This document shows, in pieces, positions 63,952-64,000 of a stretch of DNA of 64,000 bases. A program made the translations under genes and the position numbers. The DNA lies in the NCBI GenBank assembly GCA_001897425.1, contig MKSW01000040.1, positions 74,051 through 138,050 on the forward strand, written 5' to 3'. Each line of letters opens with the position of its first letter. Positions within the stretch are counted from its first letter, which is position 1. The notes under the pieces were generated by a model. It was not told the DNA's origin, did no database searches, and saw nothing but the letters and a program-made list of their open reading frames with translations. The stretch comes from Actinobacteria bacterium 69-20 (GTDB lineage Bacteria; Actinomycetota; Actinomycetes; Mycobacteriales; Nakamurellaceae).

Positions 63952-64000
63952 GTGGCCGCGCCGATTCGTACACCCTGACGCGGGCGGGCCGTGCTCCCTA

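Overview
The window is high-GC, gene-dense DNA from an actinobacterium. The gene content and order suggest a relative of Mycobacteriales: XPB helicase, a helicase-associated protein, a 77-aa conserved protein, moaC, mog and moaE lie in an order close to M. tuberculosis Rv0861c-Rv0866, and mycothiol-type enzymes and a CIRCE-controlled stand-alone groEL are present. A methyl-accepting chemotaxis protein suggests a motile organism, which is unusual for classical mycobacteria. The genus cannot be fixed from the sequence alone. No rRNA, tRNA or CRISPR array was seen.

Layout. 1-4.2 kb: the 3' part of a DDE (DD35E) transposase, then three toxin-antitoxin-like modules, two with palindromic operators beside the toxin start. 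4.2-9.6 kb: NUDIX hydrolase, chemotaxis receptor, groEL under two CIRCE sites, mycothiol-dependent-type enzyme. 9.8-22.1 kb: XPB helicase, a DUF3516-type helicase, Acg-like nitroreductase, the Rv0862c-like protein, a MocA-like nucleotidyltransferase, malic enzyme, moaC-mog-moaE. 22.2-43.5 kb: a metabolic block holding L-2-hydroxyglutarate oxidase, an FAD monooxygenase, an amidohydrolase, a GNAT, an XRE-cupin regulator, a six-gene operon (M24 hydrolase, bicupin, SDR, beta-hydroxyacid dehydrogenase, NTF2-like, NmrA-like), a ribose-type ABC transporter, a GntR regulator with a VOC protein, and a fused E1 plus E2 2-oxoacid dehydrogenase. 43.6-51.1 kb: a DUF433/DUF5615 toxin-antitoxin pair, an ABC exporter, glutathionyl-hydroquinone-reductase-like protein, aminotransferase, and a proline-rich membrane protein. 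51.3-62.7 kb: a molybdenum hydroxylase island (moaD, MoxR/CoxD-like ATPase, CoxE-like, XdhC/CoxI-like, moaA, fdhD, form II CoxSLM-type enzyme, LysR). A GGDEF protein ends the window.

Two signals stand out. First, a 17-bp bipartite DNA word, GAAC-NN-CGTCATA-YY-CG, occurs 14 times exactly and about 14 more times with one or two mismatches. It lies in both orientations, between and inside genes, in several reading frames, sometimes as facing inverted pairs. Exact copies are absent from 20.7 to 44.3 kb, the metabolic block. Second, four copies of a 19-bp near-palindrome (TGT-N13-ACA, consensus TGTYWAGNNATACTGAACA) sit upstream of the monooxygenase, the amidohydrolase/GNAT, the M24-to-NmrA operon/XRE regulator, and the ABC transporter. 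They suggest that 23.4-37.8 kb is one catabolic regulon with its own importer. A separate palindrome, ATTGGATCCAAT-like, occurs three times between the GntR/VOC pair and the E1-E2 genes.
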